A stretch of DNA of 64,000 nucleotides from Cladorhizidae sp. MBARI D1340-BT2. Lineage: Eukaryota; Porifera; Demospongiae; Poecilosclerida; Cladorhizidae. Within the stretch, counting starts at the first letter, position 1; the number at the start of each line of letters is the position of its first letter. Positions 46,701 through 58,355 of the stretch are shown here, piece by piece. Where the stretch lies: contig JAQNBH010000005.1 of the NCBI GenBank assembly GCA_028752905.1, positions 1,233,474 to 1,297,473 on the forward strand, read 5' to 3'. The notes under the pieces are model-generated. The model searched no databases. It was given only the letters and a program-made list of their open reading frames with translations, and had not been told where the DNA came from. The translations under genes were made by a program, and so were the position numbers.

Positions 46701-49700
46701 TGGAACCAACACCAGCTTCCCTTCCCATTAATATATAGAATAATGGAACCAGAACAAGCTTCCCTTCCCATTAATATATAGAATAATGGAACCGGCACAA
46801 GCTTCCCTTCCCATTAATATATAGAATAATGGAACCAGCACAAGCTTATATAGAATAATGGAAACAGCACAAGCTTCCCTTCCCATTAATATATAGAATA
46901 ATAGTACCACACAAGCTTCTCTTCCCATCAATATATAGAATAATGGAACCAGCACAAGCTTCCCTTCCCATTAATATATAGAATAATGGACCAGCACAAG
47001 CTTCCTTCCCCCTATTAGTATATAGAATAATGGAACCAGAACAAGCTTCCCTTCCCATTAATATATAGAATAATGGAACCAGCACCAGCTTATTTAGAAT
47101 AATGGAACCAGCACCAGCTTCCCGTCCCATTAATATATAGAATGATGGAACCAGCACAGGCTTCCCTTCCCATTAATATATAGAATAATGGAACCACACA
47201 AGCTTCCCCTCCCATTAATATATAGAATAATGGAACCAGCACAAGCTTTCCTTCCCATTAATATATAGAATAATGGAACCAGGACAAGCTTCCCTTCCCA
47301 TTAATATATAGAATAATGGAACCAGCACAAGCTTCCCTTCCCATTAATATATAGAATAATTGAACCGGCACAAGCTTCCCTCACCATTAATATATAGAAT
47401 AATGGAACCAGCACAAGCTTCCCTTTCCCATTAATATATAGAATAATGGAACCGGCACAAGCTTCTCTTCCCATTAATATATAGAATAATGGAACCGGCA
47501 CAAGCTTCCCTTCCCATTAATATATAGAATAATGGAACCAGCACAAGCTTCCCTCCCCATTAATATATAGAATAATGGAACCAGCACAAGCTTCCCTTCA
47601 CATTAATATATAGAATAATGAAACCACACAAGCTTCCCTTCCCATTAATATATAGAATAATGGAACCGGCACAAGCTTCCCTTCCCATTAATATATTGAA
47701 TAATGGAACCGGCACAAGCTTCCCTCCCCATTAATATATAGAATAATGGAACCGGCACAAGCTTCCCTTCCCATTAATATATAGAATAATGGAACCAGCA
47801 CAAACTCCCCTTCCCATTAATATATAGAATAATGGAACCGGCACAAGCTTCCCTTCCCATTAATATATAGAATAATGGAACCAGCACAAGCTTCCATTCC
47901 CATTAATATATAGAATAATGGAACCAGCACAAACTCCCCTTTTCATTAATATATAGAATAATGGAACCAGCACAAACTCCCCTTCCCATTAATATATAGA
48001 ATAATGGAACCAGCACAAACTCCCCTTCCCATTAATATATAGAATAATGGAACCAGCACAAGCTTCCCTTCCCATTAATATATAGAATAATGGAACCAGC
48101 ACAAGCTTCCCTTCCCATTAATATATAGAATAATGGAACCAGCACAAGCTACCCTTCACATTAATATATAGAATAATGGAACCACACAAGCTTCCCTTCC
48201 CATTAATATTTAGAATAATGGAACCAGCAAAAGCTTCCCTTCCCATTAATATATAGAATAATGGAATCAGCACAAGCTTCCCTTCCCATTAATATATAGA
48301 ATAATGGAACCAGCACAAGCTTCCCTCCCCATTAATATATAGAATAATGGAACCAGCACATGCTTCCCTTCCCATTAATATATAGTATAATGGAACCAGC
48401 ACAAGCTTCCCTTCCCATTAATATATAGAATAATGGAACCAGCACAAGCTTTCCTTCCCATTAATATATAGAATAATGGAACCAGCACAAGCTTCCCTTC
48501 CCATTAATATATAGAATAATGGAACCAGCACAAGCTTCCCTTCCCATTAATATATAGAATAATGGAACCAGCACAAGCTTCCCTTCCCATTAATATATAG
48601 AATAATGGAACCAGCACAAGCTTCCCTTCCCATTAATATAGAACCAGCACAAGCTTCCCTTCCCATTAATATATAGAATAATGGAACCAGCACAAGCTTC
48701 CCTCCCCATTAATATATAGAATAATGGAACCAGCACAAACTCCCCTTCCCATTAATATATAGAATAATGGAACCGGCACAAGCTTCCCTTCCCATTAATA
48801 TATAGAATAATGGAACCAGCACCAGCTTCCCTTCCCATTAATATATAGAATAATGGAACCAGCACAAGCTTCCCTTCCCATTAATATATAGAATAATGGA
48901 ACCAGCACAAGCTTCCCTTCCCATTAATATAATGGAACCAGCACAAGCTTCCCTCCCAATTAATATATAGAATAATGGAACCAACACAAGCTTCCCTTCC
49001 CATTAATATATAGAATAATGGAACCGGCACAAGCTTCCCTTCCCATTAATATATAGAATAATGGAACCAGCACCAGCTTCCCTTCCCATTAATATATAGA
49101 ATAATGGAACCAGCACAAGCTTCCCTTCCCATTAATATATAGAATAATGGAACCAGCACCAGCTTCCCTTCCCATTAATATATAGAATAATGGAACCAGC
49201 ACAAGCTTCCCTTCCCATTAATATAATGGAACCAGCACAAGCTTCCCTCCCAATTAATATATAGAATAATGGAACCAGCACAAGCTTCCCTTCCCATTAA
49301 TATATAGAATAATGGAACCAGCACAAACTTCCCTTCCCATTAATATATAGAATAATGGAACCACACAAGCTTCCCTTCACATTAATATATAGAATAATGG
49401 AACCAGCACAAGCTTCCCTCCCCATTAATATATAGAATAATGGAACCAGCACAAGTTTCCCTTCCCATTAATATATAGAATAATGGAACCAGCACAAGCT
49501 TCCCTTCCCATTAATATATAGAATAATGGAACCAACACCAGCTTCCCTTCCCATTAATATATAGAATAATGGAACCAGCACCAGCTTCCCTTCCCATTAA
49601 TATATAGAATAATGGAACCGGCACAGGCTTCCCTTCCCATTAATATATAGAATAATGGAACCAGCACAAGCTTATATAGAATAATGGAAACAGCACAAGC

Positions 49701-52605
49701 TTCCCTTCCCATTAATATATAGAATAATGGTACCACACAAGCTTCCCTTCCCATCAATATAATAATGGAACCAGCACAAGCTTCCCTTCCCATTAATATA
49801 TAGAATAATGGTACCAGCACAAGCTTCCCTTCACATTAATAATTATATAGAATAATGGTACCAGCACAAGCTTCTCTTCACATTAATATATAGAATAATG
49901 GAACCAGCAGCAGCTTCCCTCCCATTAATATATAGAATAATGGAACCAGCACAAGCTTCCTTCCCATTAATATATAGAATAATGGAACCAGAACAAGCTT
50001 CCCTTCCCATTAATATATAGAATAATGGAACCAGAACAAGCTTCACTTCCCATTAATATATAGAATAATGGAACCAGCACAAGCTTCCCTTCCCATTAAT
50101 ATATAGAATAATGGAACCAGCACCAGCTTCCCTCCCATTAATATATAGAATAATGGAACCAGCACAAGCTTCCCTTCCCATTAATATATAGAATAATGGA
50201 ACCAGCACAAGCTTCCCTTCCCATTAATATATAGAATAATGGAACCAGCACCAGCTTCCCTTCCCATTAATATATAGAATAATGGAACCAGAACAAGCTT
50301 CACTTCCCATTAATATATAGAATAATGGAACCAGCACAAGCTTCCCTTCCCATTAATATATAGAATAATGGAACCAGCACCAGCTTCCCTCCCATTAATA
50401 TATAGAATAATGGAACCAGCACAAGCTTCCCTTCCCATTAATATATAGAATAATGGAACCAGCACAAGCTTCCCTTCCCATTAATATATAGAATAATGGA
50501 ACCAGCACCAGCTTATTTAGAATAATGGAACCAGCACCAGCTTCCCGTCCCATTAATATATAGAATAATGGAACCAGCACAGGCTTCCCTTCCCATTAAT
50601 ATATAGAATAATGGAACCACACAAGCTTCCCCTCCCATTAATATATAGAATAATGGAACCAGCACAAGCTTCCCTTCCCATTAATATATAGAATAATGGA
50701 ACCAGCACAAGCTTCCCTTCCCATTAATATATAGAATAATGGAACCAGCACAAGCTTCCCTTCCCATTAATATATAGAATAATGGAACCGGCACAAGCTT
50801 CCCTCACCATTAATATATAGAATAATGGAACCAGCACAAGCTTCCCTTTCCCATTAATATATAGAATAATGGAACCGGCACAAGCTTCTCTTCCCATTAA
50901 TATATAGAATAATGGAACCGGCACAAGCTTCCCTTCCCATTAATATATAGAATAATGGAACCAGTACAAGCTTTCCTCCCCATTAATATATAGAATAATG
51001 GAACCAGCACAAGCTTCCCTTCACATTAATATATAGAATAATGAAACCACACAAGCTTCCCTTCCCATTAATATATAGAATAATGGAACCGGGACAAGCT
51101 TCCCTTCCCATTAATATATAGAATAATGGAACCGGCACAAGCTTCCCTCCCCATTAATATAAATAATGGAACCGGCACAAGCTTCCCTTCCCATTAATAT
51201 ATAGAATAATGGAACCAGCACAAGCTTCCCTTCCCATTAATATATAGAATAATGGAACCGGCACAAGCTTCCCTTCCCATTAATATATAGAATAATGGAA
51301 CCGGCACAAGCTTCCCTTCCCATTAATATATAGAATAATGGAACCAGCACAAGCTTCCCTTCCCATTAATATATAGAATAATGGAACCAGCACAAACTTC
51401 TCTTCACATTAATATATGGAATAATGGAACCAGAACAAGCTTCCATTCCCATTAATATATAGAATAATGGAACCAGCACAAACTCCCCTTTTCATTAATA
51501 TATAGAATAATGGAACCAGCACAAACTCCCCTTCCCATTAATATATAGAATAATGGAACCAGCACAAACTCCCCTTCCCATTAATATATAGAATAATGGA
51601 ACCAGCACAAGCTTCCCTTCCCATTAATATATAGAATAATGGAACCAGCACAAGCTCCCCTTCCCATTAATATAGAACCAGCACAAGCTTCCCTTCCCAT
51701 TAATATATAGAATAATGGAACCAGCCCAAGCTTCCCTCCCCATTAATATATAGAATAATGGAACCAGCACAAGCTTCCCTCCCCATTAATATATAGAATA
51801 ATGGAACGACACAAGCTTCCCTTCCCATTAATATATAGAATAATGGAACCAGAACAAGCTTCCATTCCCATTAATATATAGAATAATGGAACCAGCACAA
51901 ACTCCCCTTCCCATTAATATATAGAATAATGGAACCAGCACAGGCTTCCCTTCCCATTAATATATAGAATAATGGAACCACACAAGCTTCCCCTCCCATT
52001 AATATATAGAATAATGGAACCAGCACAAGCTTCCCTTCCCATTAATATATAGAATAATGGAACCAGGACAAGCTTCCCTTCCCATTAATATATAGAATAA
52101 TGGAACCAGCACAAGCTTCCCTTCCCATTAATATATAGAATAATGGAACCGGCACAAGCTTCCCTCACCATTAATATATAGAATAATGGAACCAGCACAA
52201 GCTTCCCTTTCCCATTAATATATAGAATAATGGAACCGGCACAAGCTTCTCTTCCCATTAATATATAGAATAATGGAACCAGCACAAGCTTCCCTTCTCA
52301 TTAATATATAGAATAATGGAACCAGCACAAGCTTCCCTTCCCATTAATATATAGAATAATGGAACCAGCACAAGCTTCCCTTCTCATTAATATATAGAAT
52401 AATGGAACCAGCACAAGCTTCCCTTCCCATTAATATATAGAATAATGGAACCAGCACAAGCTTCCCTTCCCATTAATATATAGAATAATGGAACCAGCAC
52501 AAGCTTCCCTTCCCATTAATATATAGAATAATGGAACCAGCACAAGCTTCACTTCCCATTAATATATAGAATAATGGAACCGGCACCAGCTTCCCTTCCC
52601 ATTAA

Positions 52606-53149
52606 CTTAAAATGTAAAAATAACCTCTAAGGAAGTGGCCATGTAACTGCAACAACTTGCACTGAATAGCCAGACGCAGAATCTCTGCAGGAGATGTACG
52701 ATTTGAACTCGTTCACCACTCGGTGACCACTACCGGCATACCTCCACAACGAACACTTCCAATGTCTCACCTTCCACAGGCACAGTGTCTGAATATATAC
52801 TGTTGCTGCTCTAGGCTCTGTGGGCAACACCAATTACACCACAAGATGGTAATGCATGCAGAAATATAGCACTTGATTGAGCAATTGGCCAATTCTGAGC
52901 TAGTCTAATACATCTATATAAGTCGACAATAAAAGGTCATTTTCTAGGTCACAAATTGGTCAGAAAATCATGTTGCATGGCAACTTCAGTCAAGCACGTG
53001 TGTCCTGAGCAGCCTCCTTCAAGAATGTAACAGTTCCTCAGAATAGGGAACTTCAAAAATACTTAACTGTTTTCACATCACTCCCATGGGAGGTGTTTTT
53101 TTTTGAGGGGAAACTGGAGAAACAGATAATTTTGTATATCAACACTTAT
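52606..53149. other. Unique sequence after the satellite
   Basis: Single-copy sequence with no confident gene. On the minus strand near 52690-52740 a GTTCAAATCG word and a CACC-GAGT-GGTG hairpin faintly recall a tRNA 3' half, but the rest of a tRNA is absent. An open frame at 52627-52833 (minus) has no known similarity. Confidence 0.4.
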
Positions 53150-53154
53150 AGTGA

Positions 53155-53620
53155 GGAAGTCGAGTTAGGAGAAGGGGGGGGTGGAGAATTAGAAGCTGGG
53201 AGAGTTAGGAGAAGGGAGGGTGGAGAATTAGAAGCTGGGAGAGTTAGGAGAAGGAGAGGTGGAGAATTAGAAGCTGGGAGAGTTAGGAGGAGTGGTGGAG
53301 AATTAGAAGCAGGGAGTTATGAGAAGGGAGGGTGGAGAATTAGAAGCTGGGAGAGTTAGGAGAAGGAGGGATGGAGAATTAGAAGCTGGGAGAGTTAGGA
53401 GGAGTGGTGGAGAATTAGAAGCAGGGAGAGTTATGAGAAGGGAGGGTGGAGAATTAGAAGCTGGGAGAGTTAGTAGAAGGGGGGTGGAGAATTAGAAGCT
53501 GGGAGAGTTAGGAGGAGTGGAGAATTAGAAGCTGCGAGAGTTAGGAGAAGGAGGGTGCAGAATTAGAAGCTGGGAGAGTTAGGAGAAGGAGGGTGGAGAA
53601 TTAGAAGCTGTGGGATGGCT
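53155..53620. repeat. Purine-rich 30-39-bp degenerate repeat, about 13 copies
   Basis: Units built from GGAGAATTAGAAGCTGGGAG and AGTTAGGAGAAGG-type words with variable length (about 30-39 bp). The plus strand is almost entirely A and G apart from the TT and CT dinucleotides. An open frame with a GELEAGRVRR period is a repeat artefact. Confidence 0.9.
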
Positions 53621-53659
53621 GATGAAAAGGAGGAAATCGACTTTTGCATGGTATTCAAT

Positions 53660-53917
53660 TTAGCCTGAACAGGTGGGTGATGCTGAGGAGTGATAGCCTA
53701 AGGGTTTGGAAGCTGTCTTCCAGCATCCAAAATTGGGTGACTGGTGAAAGAGAGTGAGACAGACTTCTTTATGCAGTAGATTGTGCACTGAGATGGGAAT
53801 ACCACCACAGGTGCAGTGAAGCCAACTGGAGCAGATTTCACATTGAATCATATCACCTTCATCAGAACTAACACTACACACACACTTGATGACATCAGCA
53901 GTACTAGGACCTAAGGG
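53660..53917 (-). pseudogene. PHD-finger fragment
   Basis: Read on the minus strand, KCVCSVSSDEGDMIQCEICS then SWLHCTCGGIPIS gives the first six zinc ligands of a PHD finger: C-x-C, C-x2-C and H-x2-C with the W before the His. The expected last C-x2-C pair is missing in this frame, where the sequence becomes SPNFGCWKTAS before a stop. PHD fingers occur in chromatin readers and also in ORF1 of some LINE elements. A stop lies just upstream, so this is a fragment or one exon of a gene whose other parts I do not see. Confidence 0.6.
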
Positions 53918-53956
53918 CTAGGGCTAGGGCTAGGGCTAGGGCTAGGGCTAGGGCTA
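53915..53956. repeat. Telomere-like (GGGCTA)7
   Basis: Seven perfect copies of GGGCTA, a one-base variant of the animal telomere repeat TTAGGG read as TAGGGC. It lies just upstream of the PHD fragment. Too short to be a chromosome end. Confidence 0.9.
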
Positions 53957-54560
53957 GGACCTGGGCTAGTTTCCACGTCACCAGACACAAGAAGCAGTCG
54001 GCAGCCTACATTAGCTCAACTAGGAGGGATAAACGGGAGAAATGACGACGATGACATCGGATACGACAAGTGTTAAAGAAGAAACGCCCACAAGTCAGAG
54101 AGAGATGGCTAACAAGAAAAAAATACAAATGAAGTCATTCCAGAAGAAGAGGGAAGAAGGTCTGGCTCTGAAAAGAGCAGCTAGGATGATCTAAGCATCA
54201 AGAGAAGACGGAAGGAACAAGAGGAGAGACAAAGAAGAGTAGTTTCTAGCAGTTACTGCCATGGTAAAGGATCACCCACTGGCAAGTACAAGTCAGTGAC
54301 AACACAGAGAGCTCTCAAGCTGGAAAGTGTGAGGTTAGCAAGCTGGATGAGGACGCGAGATTTCCTTGCTTGGTTAAAATCATGACAAGTCTTCTCATCA
54401 TTTGCTGACTGAGAGGGACTTTTCAATAGAAAGCTGACCAAAGGTCTCATTTAATAAGCCAGGAAACTCTTCGATAACAATGATGCTAAGAATTCATTGA
54501 ACTGTATGGGAGCAGGCCTGGAGAGCATCTGTCCTACAGAGCAGAGTCTGAAGACACGAA
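53957..54560. other. Sequence between telomere-like tract and hAT-like element
   Basis: Contains a 50-codon Lys-rich open frame at 54042-54194 (MTTMTSDTTSVKEE start) and a 65-codon minus-strand frame (54253-54450), neither recognisable. The 3' end, GACACGAA, is the left target duplication of the next element. Confidence 0.4.
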
Positions 54561-55237
54561 CAGTGTTGCCAGAACTTTTCAGAGAGTTGGATGCCAAATT
54601 CGAACCTGGAGGATGCCAATATACTATGCCAAATTATTCATCGTAGGAGAGGGGGAGCACGCCCTGCCCCCAATTTTCAAGTATTTTATTGCTGTTAATA
54701 CCTATTAATACTGAATGAAGATATTATTTTGGCACATTTTAGTTCTATAATTATGAAGGAAGTTTTGATTACTGCTTTTTGATGCACATATAATTATATA
54801 TAATTATATTGCACCATGAAAATCTATAATTGGGCGTAAGTTAGCTAGATACCACATGATTTATTCTATTGCAAGGAGTTCAATTTCACTCAAAATATCT
54901 CCATAATTGACCAGATCTTGTGATGACTGTGAACCAGAGCTTGTTCCTGTTGTAGGTTCCTGAAGTTCTTCCAACATGGGTACTTTATCAATGAGATATT
55001 ACCATTCCTAAGCCTCAGCATTTCCCCCCCTCTAATCAGTTTATGCAGGATGCCAATACGATGCCAAATTTTGCTCCGATGCCAAATAATTATTCTTGAT
55101 GCCAAATAGGTTCAAAAGATGCCAATACTATGCCAAATTTCTTATGGATGCCAAACCCAAAAAATCGGATGCCAAACGTTTTTTAGGATGCCAATATTAT
55201 GAAATTTGGCATCCTAAGATGCCAAATGGCAACACTG
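54561..55237. mobile_element. Non-autonomous hAT-like DNA element, 677 bp
   Basis: Starts CAGTGTTGCCA and ends in its exact reverse complement TGGCAACACTG, an 11-bp terminal inverted repeat of the CAG...CTG type usual for hAT elements. It is flanked by GACACGAA (54553-54560) and GACACGTT (55238-55245), 6 of 8 identical, the 8-bp target duplication expected of hAT. Subterminal regions are crowded with GATGCCAAAT/ATGCCAATA words, at least three on the left (54589-54637) and about ten on the right (55049-55227), like transposase-binding repeats. No transposase is encoded. Confidence 0.88.
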
Positions 55238-55612
55238 GACACGTTCCACAAAATGTTCAACTTGGTGTTTCACCCTCTTTGAGGAAAAATTTGATGTAGT
55301 AATTGAAGGAAACTCTGCCAGTAAATGAGCAAATGCATTACCACCACAGTACTGATGCGAGGGCCAATCTGGGCAGTTCTAGAGAGGGGAGTGATGGCAT
55401 ATGTCGCCGTGTCAATTATAGCCTATGACTGCCAAGGTCAACCATCAGAACGAATCACGATACGAGCGGAGGTTATTATCTTGACGATCTTTTGCATCAT
55501 AAATACGCGTTTGTTGACCCACCCACAAACGAGAAGTCACTAGTCGGGCTTCCTTCGTTTACCCCTTTCCACCATTTACTACATGTCTCTCTCTGCTACC
55601 GATTCTTCCCAG
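55238..55612. other. Unique sequence upstream of BNIP1-like exon
   Basis: No recognised exon. Earlier BNIP1/Sec20 exons should lie on this side of the gene, but I cannot place one with confidence here. Open frames at 55325 and 55492 have no known similarity. Confidence 0.35.
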
Positions 55613-55768
55613 CAAACGAAAGAAATTCAAGATGCGATTCAGTACTAGGAACAACTCACAAATACACTCCTCTGGTGACAGATCAAGGGAAGGGAGGCTG
55701 AAATCTGACCTGCAAGTAAGACAAGAGCTCTTTTCTACCAGCGATGACCCAGACAGCCTTAGACAAAG
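55613..55768 (+). CDS. BNIP1: BNIP1/Sec20-like penultimate exon (start uncertain)
   Basis: The 3' part reads RLKSDLQVRQELFSTSDDPD then SLRQ and ends at AGACAAAG|GTGAAT in phase 2. This matches the phase-2 acceptor of the next exon and the family layout, where an R-x-ELL-x-x-x-SD...LRQ stretch precedes the Sec20 domain. The frame is open back past 55613, a plausible acceptor (GATTCTTCCCAG), but similarity is visible only from about 55695, so the true exon start may be later. Confidence 0.55.
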
Positions 55769-55782
55769 GTGAATACTGATGT

Positions 55783-56690
55783 TACACTCCCCAGCTAGAC
55801 CACTGTCTACACCCCCCAGCTAGACCACTCTCTACACCCTCCAGCTAGACCACTGTCTCCACCCCCCAGCTAGACCACTGTCTACACCCTCCAGCTAGAC
55901 CACTGTCTACACCCCCCAGCTAGACCACTGTCTACACCCTCCAGCTAGACCAATGTCTACACCCACCCCAGCTAGACCACTGTCTACACCCCCCAGCTAG
56001 ACCACTGTCTACACCCTCCAGCTAGACCACTGTCTACACCCCCCAGCTAGACCACTGTCTACACCCTCCAGCTAGACCACTGTCTACACACCCCAGCTAG
56101 ACCACTGTCTACACCCCCCCAGCTAGACCACTGTCTACACACCCCAGCTAGACCACTGTCTACACCCCCCCAGCTAGACCACTGTCTACACCCCCCCAGC
56201 TAGACCACTGTCTCCACCCCCCAGCTAGACCACTGTCTACACCCCCCAGCTAGACCACTCTCTACACCCCCAGCTAGACCACTGTCTACACCCTCCAGCT
56301 AGACCACTCTCTACACCCCCCCCCCCCCCCCCCAGCTAGACCACTGTCTACACCCACCCCAGCTAGACCACTGTCTACACCCCCCCAGCTAGACCACTGT
56401 CTACACCCCCCCAGCTAGACCACTGTCTACACCCCCCCAGCTAGACCACTGTCTACACCCCCCCAGCTAGACCACTGTCTACACCCCCCAGCTAAACCAC
56501 TGTCTACACCCCCCCGGCTAGACCACTGTCTACACCCCCCAGCTAAACCACTGTCTACACCCCCCGGCTAGACCACTGTCTACACCCCCCAGTTAGACCA
56601 CTGTCTACACCCTCCAGCTAGACCACTCTCTACACCCCCCAGCTAGACCACTGTCTACACCCACCCCAGCTAGACCACTGTCTACACCCC

Positions 56691-56723
<33 letters not shown>

Positions 56724-56739
56724 AGCTAGACCACTGTCG
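55783..56739. repeat. 26-bp minisatellite filling the BNIP1-like intron
   Basis: About 36 copies of CCAGCTAGACCACTGTCTAC followed by a C-rich ACCCC spacer of variable length. Spacer C-runs reach about 16 at 56318-56333 and 32 at 56692-56723. The array begins 14 bp after the donor at 55769 and takes up most of the 1171-bp intron (55769-56939). Confidence 0.95.
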
Positions 56740-56939
56740 TGTACAACAGTTGAGTCGTCACTTATTCATTCAATTGCTCTTCTCAACAATAACCTTTGTC
56801 TGTCTTGTGTACTCACTGGACCTGAGAAAGGTGCACATCTTGTTGGGACTTGAAGGTCTTGTTGGGACATGCTTGTGTAGTTTGCACTGGTAGTGTATTA
56901 TATTCATGGTTATGGTCGACTGCTGTCTTTCTATGTTAG

Positions 56940-57246
56940 CCGTGTAAAGGATCAGCACGCACAGGATGCGACTGCCTCTCTGCTAGCACTGCGTGGGATG
57001 CTGCACTCTCAAGTAGAGAGCAACAGGGAGACATTGCAGAGTCTTGTCAGCTCCTCACACACTGTCACAGGCACCAAGAATGAAATGGAGGGCATAGGAG
57101 CAGACATGAAGAGAGCAGATGGACTCATCTCCAAGTACGAGCGGAGGGAACTCACAGACAAGGTGCTGATAGGAGCTGGACTCTGTCTCTTCTTTGGTGT
57201 GGTCCTCTATATCCTCCAGAAGAGATTGTTGGGCTGGATCTGGTAG
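56940..57246 (+). CDS. BNIP1: BNIP1 / Sec20 SNARE, last exon
   Basis: Acceptor CTATGTTAG, phase 2, stop TAG at 57244-57246. It encodes the Sec20 domain and membrane anchor: SLLALRGMLHSQVESNRET, LQSLVSSSHTVTGTKNEME, then the hallmark LISKYERRELTDKVLI and one C-terminal TM (LCLFFGVVLYILQKRLL). BNIP1/Sec20 is the Qb-type SNARE of the syntaxin-18 complex in Golgi-to-ER retrograde transport, anchored in the ER by its tail; the human protein also has a BH3-like role. The N-terminal part must come from upstream exons, one of which is proposed at 55613-55768. An ATG at 56893 lies in the intron and is not the start. Confidence 0.92.
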
Positions 57247-57299
57247 ACCAGCTGATATACATGCATGATATCTTGTGTATCAACATTTGTACATGCTTT

Positions 57300-57305
57300 A
57301 ATAAA
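57300..57305 (+). promoter_or_regulatory. Poly(A) signal of BNIP1-like gene
   Basis: AATAAA 54 bp after the BNIP1-like stop codon, at a suitable distance for a short 3' UTR. Confidence 0.75.
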
Positions 57306-57480
57306 GGAAACAAGATCGTATATAGCCTTGTAGAGTTAGACGACCCTTTACCATTACACAGTTTTTGTTGTTCATGATTCTAAATGGTAAAGGGTCATTA
57401 CTTGTGGTTGTCTGCGTGTTCACATAATTTTTTTTAATCAGTTTGTGTTTTTGTTGTTGCCTTTCAAGATATTTTATGGA
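57306..57480. other. Intergenic spacer after BNIP1-like gene
   Basis: Unique sequence with a near-palindrome: CCCTTTACCATT (57351) and AATGGTAAAGGG (57383) form an inverted repeat about 20 bp apart. Confidence 0.5.
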
Positions 57481-58355
57481 CAGGTTAGGCTGGTGGAATG
57501 GGCTGGTGGAATACAAGACACTAGCACCAGACAGGTTAGGCTGGTGGAATACAAGACACTAGTGTCAGACAGGTTAGGCTGGTGGAATACAAGACACTAG
57601 TGTCAGACAGGTTAGGCTGGTGGAATACAAGACACTAGCACCAGACAGGTTAGGCTGGTGGAATACAAGACACTAGTGTCAGACAGGTTAGGCTGGTGGA
57701 ATACAAGACACTAGTGTCAGACAGGTTAGGCTGGTGGAATACAAGACACTAGCACCAGACAGGTTAGGCTGGTGGAATACAAGACACTAGTGTCAGACAG
57801 GTTAGGCTGGTGGAATACAAGACACTAGTGTCAGACAGGTTAGGCTGGTGGAATACAAGACACTAGCACCAGACAGGTTAGGCTGGTGGAAAGACACTAG
57901 TGTCAGACAGGTTAGGCTGGTGGAATACAAGACACTAGTGTCAGACAGGTTAGGCTGGTGGAATACAAGACACTAGTGTCAGACGGGTTAGGCTGGTGGA
58001 ATACAAGACACTAGTGTCAGACGGGTTAGGCTGGTGGAATACAAGACACTAGTGTCAGACAGGTTAGGCTGGTGGAATACAAGACACTAGTGTCAGACGG
58101 GTTAGGCTGGTGGAATACAAGACACTAGTGTCAGACGGGTTAGGCTGGTGGAATACAAGACACTAGTGTCAGACAGGTTCGGCTGGTGGAATACAAGACA
58201 CTAGTGTCAGACAGGTTAGGCTGGTGGAATACAAGACACTAGTGTCAGACAGGTTAGGCTGGTGGAATACAAGACACTAGTGTCAGACAGGTTAGGCTGG
58301 TGGAATACAAGACACTAGTGTCAGACAGGTTAGGCTGGTGGAATACAAGACACTA
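57481..58355. repeat. 38-bp minisatellite, about 23 copies
   Basis: Unit of 38 bp, GACAGGTTAGGCTGGTGGAA plus TACAAGACACTAGTGTCA. An AGCACCA variant replaces AGTGTCA every third unit through about 57870, after which all units are of the AGTGTCA type; a GACGGG variant appears in a later group. ACACTAGTGT inside the unit is a palindrome. Confidence 0.95.

Larger units (their letters stand above)
22369..52605. repeat. 43-bp HindIII satellite, about 700 copies, 30.2 kb
   Basis: Unit of 43 bp with GGAACCAGCACAAGCTTCCC, then TTCCCATTAATATATAG and AATAAT. Nearly every unit keeps AAGCTT. Frequent variants are CCGGCAC/CCAGCAC, CACAAACTCCCC, TTCACATTAAT, CCCTCCCC, ACCACACAAG, and deletions such as ATTAATTAGAATAAT. 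Minus-strand open frames (LVPLFYILMGREACAGSI and so on) recur identically many times and are artefacts. The same variant strings reappear at offsets of about 1.34, 1.39, 1.73, 2.42, 4.48, 11.5 and 16.0 kb, showing nested segmental duplication. It begins just after the transporter stop and ends at ATTAACTTAAAATG. Confidence 0.98.

Noticed and set aside
22261..52285. Dozens of minus-strand frames reading LVPLFYILMGREACAGSI
   Set aside because: They are frames of the 43-bp satellite; identical peptides recur because blocks of the array are duplicated.
52680..52760. tRNA-like sequence on the minus strand (GTTCAAATCG with a hairpin)
   Set aside because: The T-arm-like word has no matching anticodon arm or acceptor stem at the right distance; at best a worn tRNA-derived SINE.
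54042..54194. Plus-strand 50-codon Lys-rich open frame
   Set aside because: Short, low complexity, no splice or homology support; could be chance or an exon, not enough to call.
56893..56939. ATG at 56893 as start of the BNIP1-like protein
   Set aside because: The family has a longer N-terminus, a good acceptor sits at 56938-56939, and phase matches the upstream donor at 55769.
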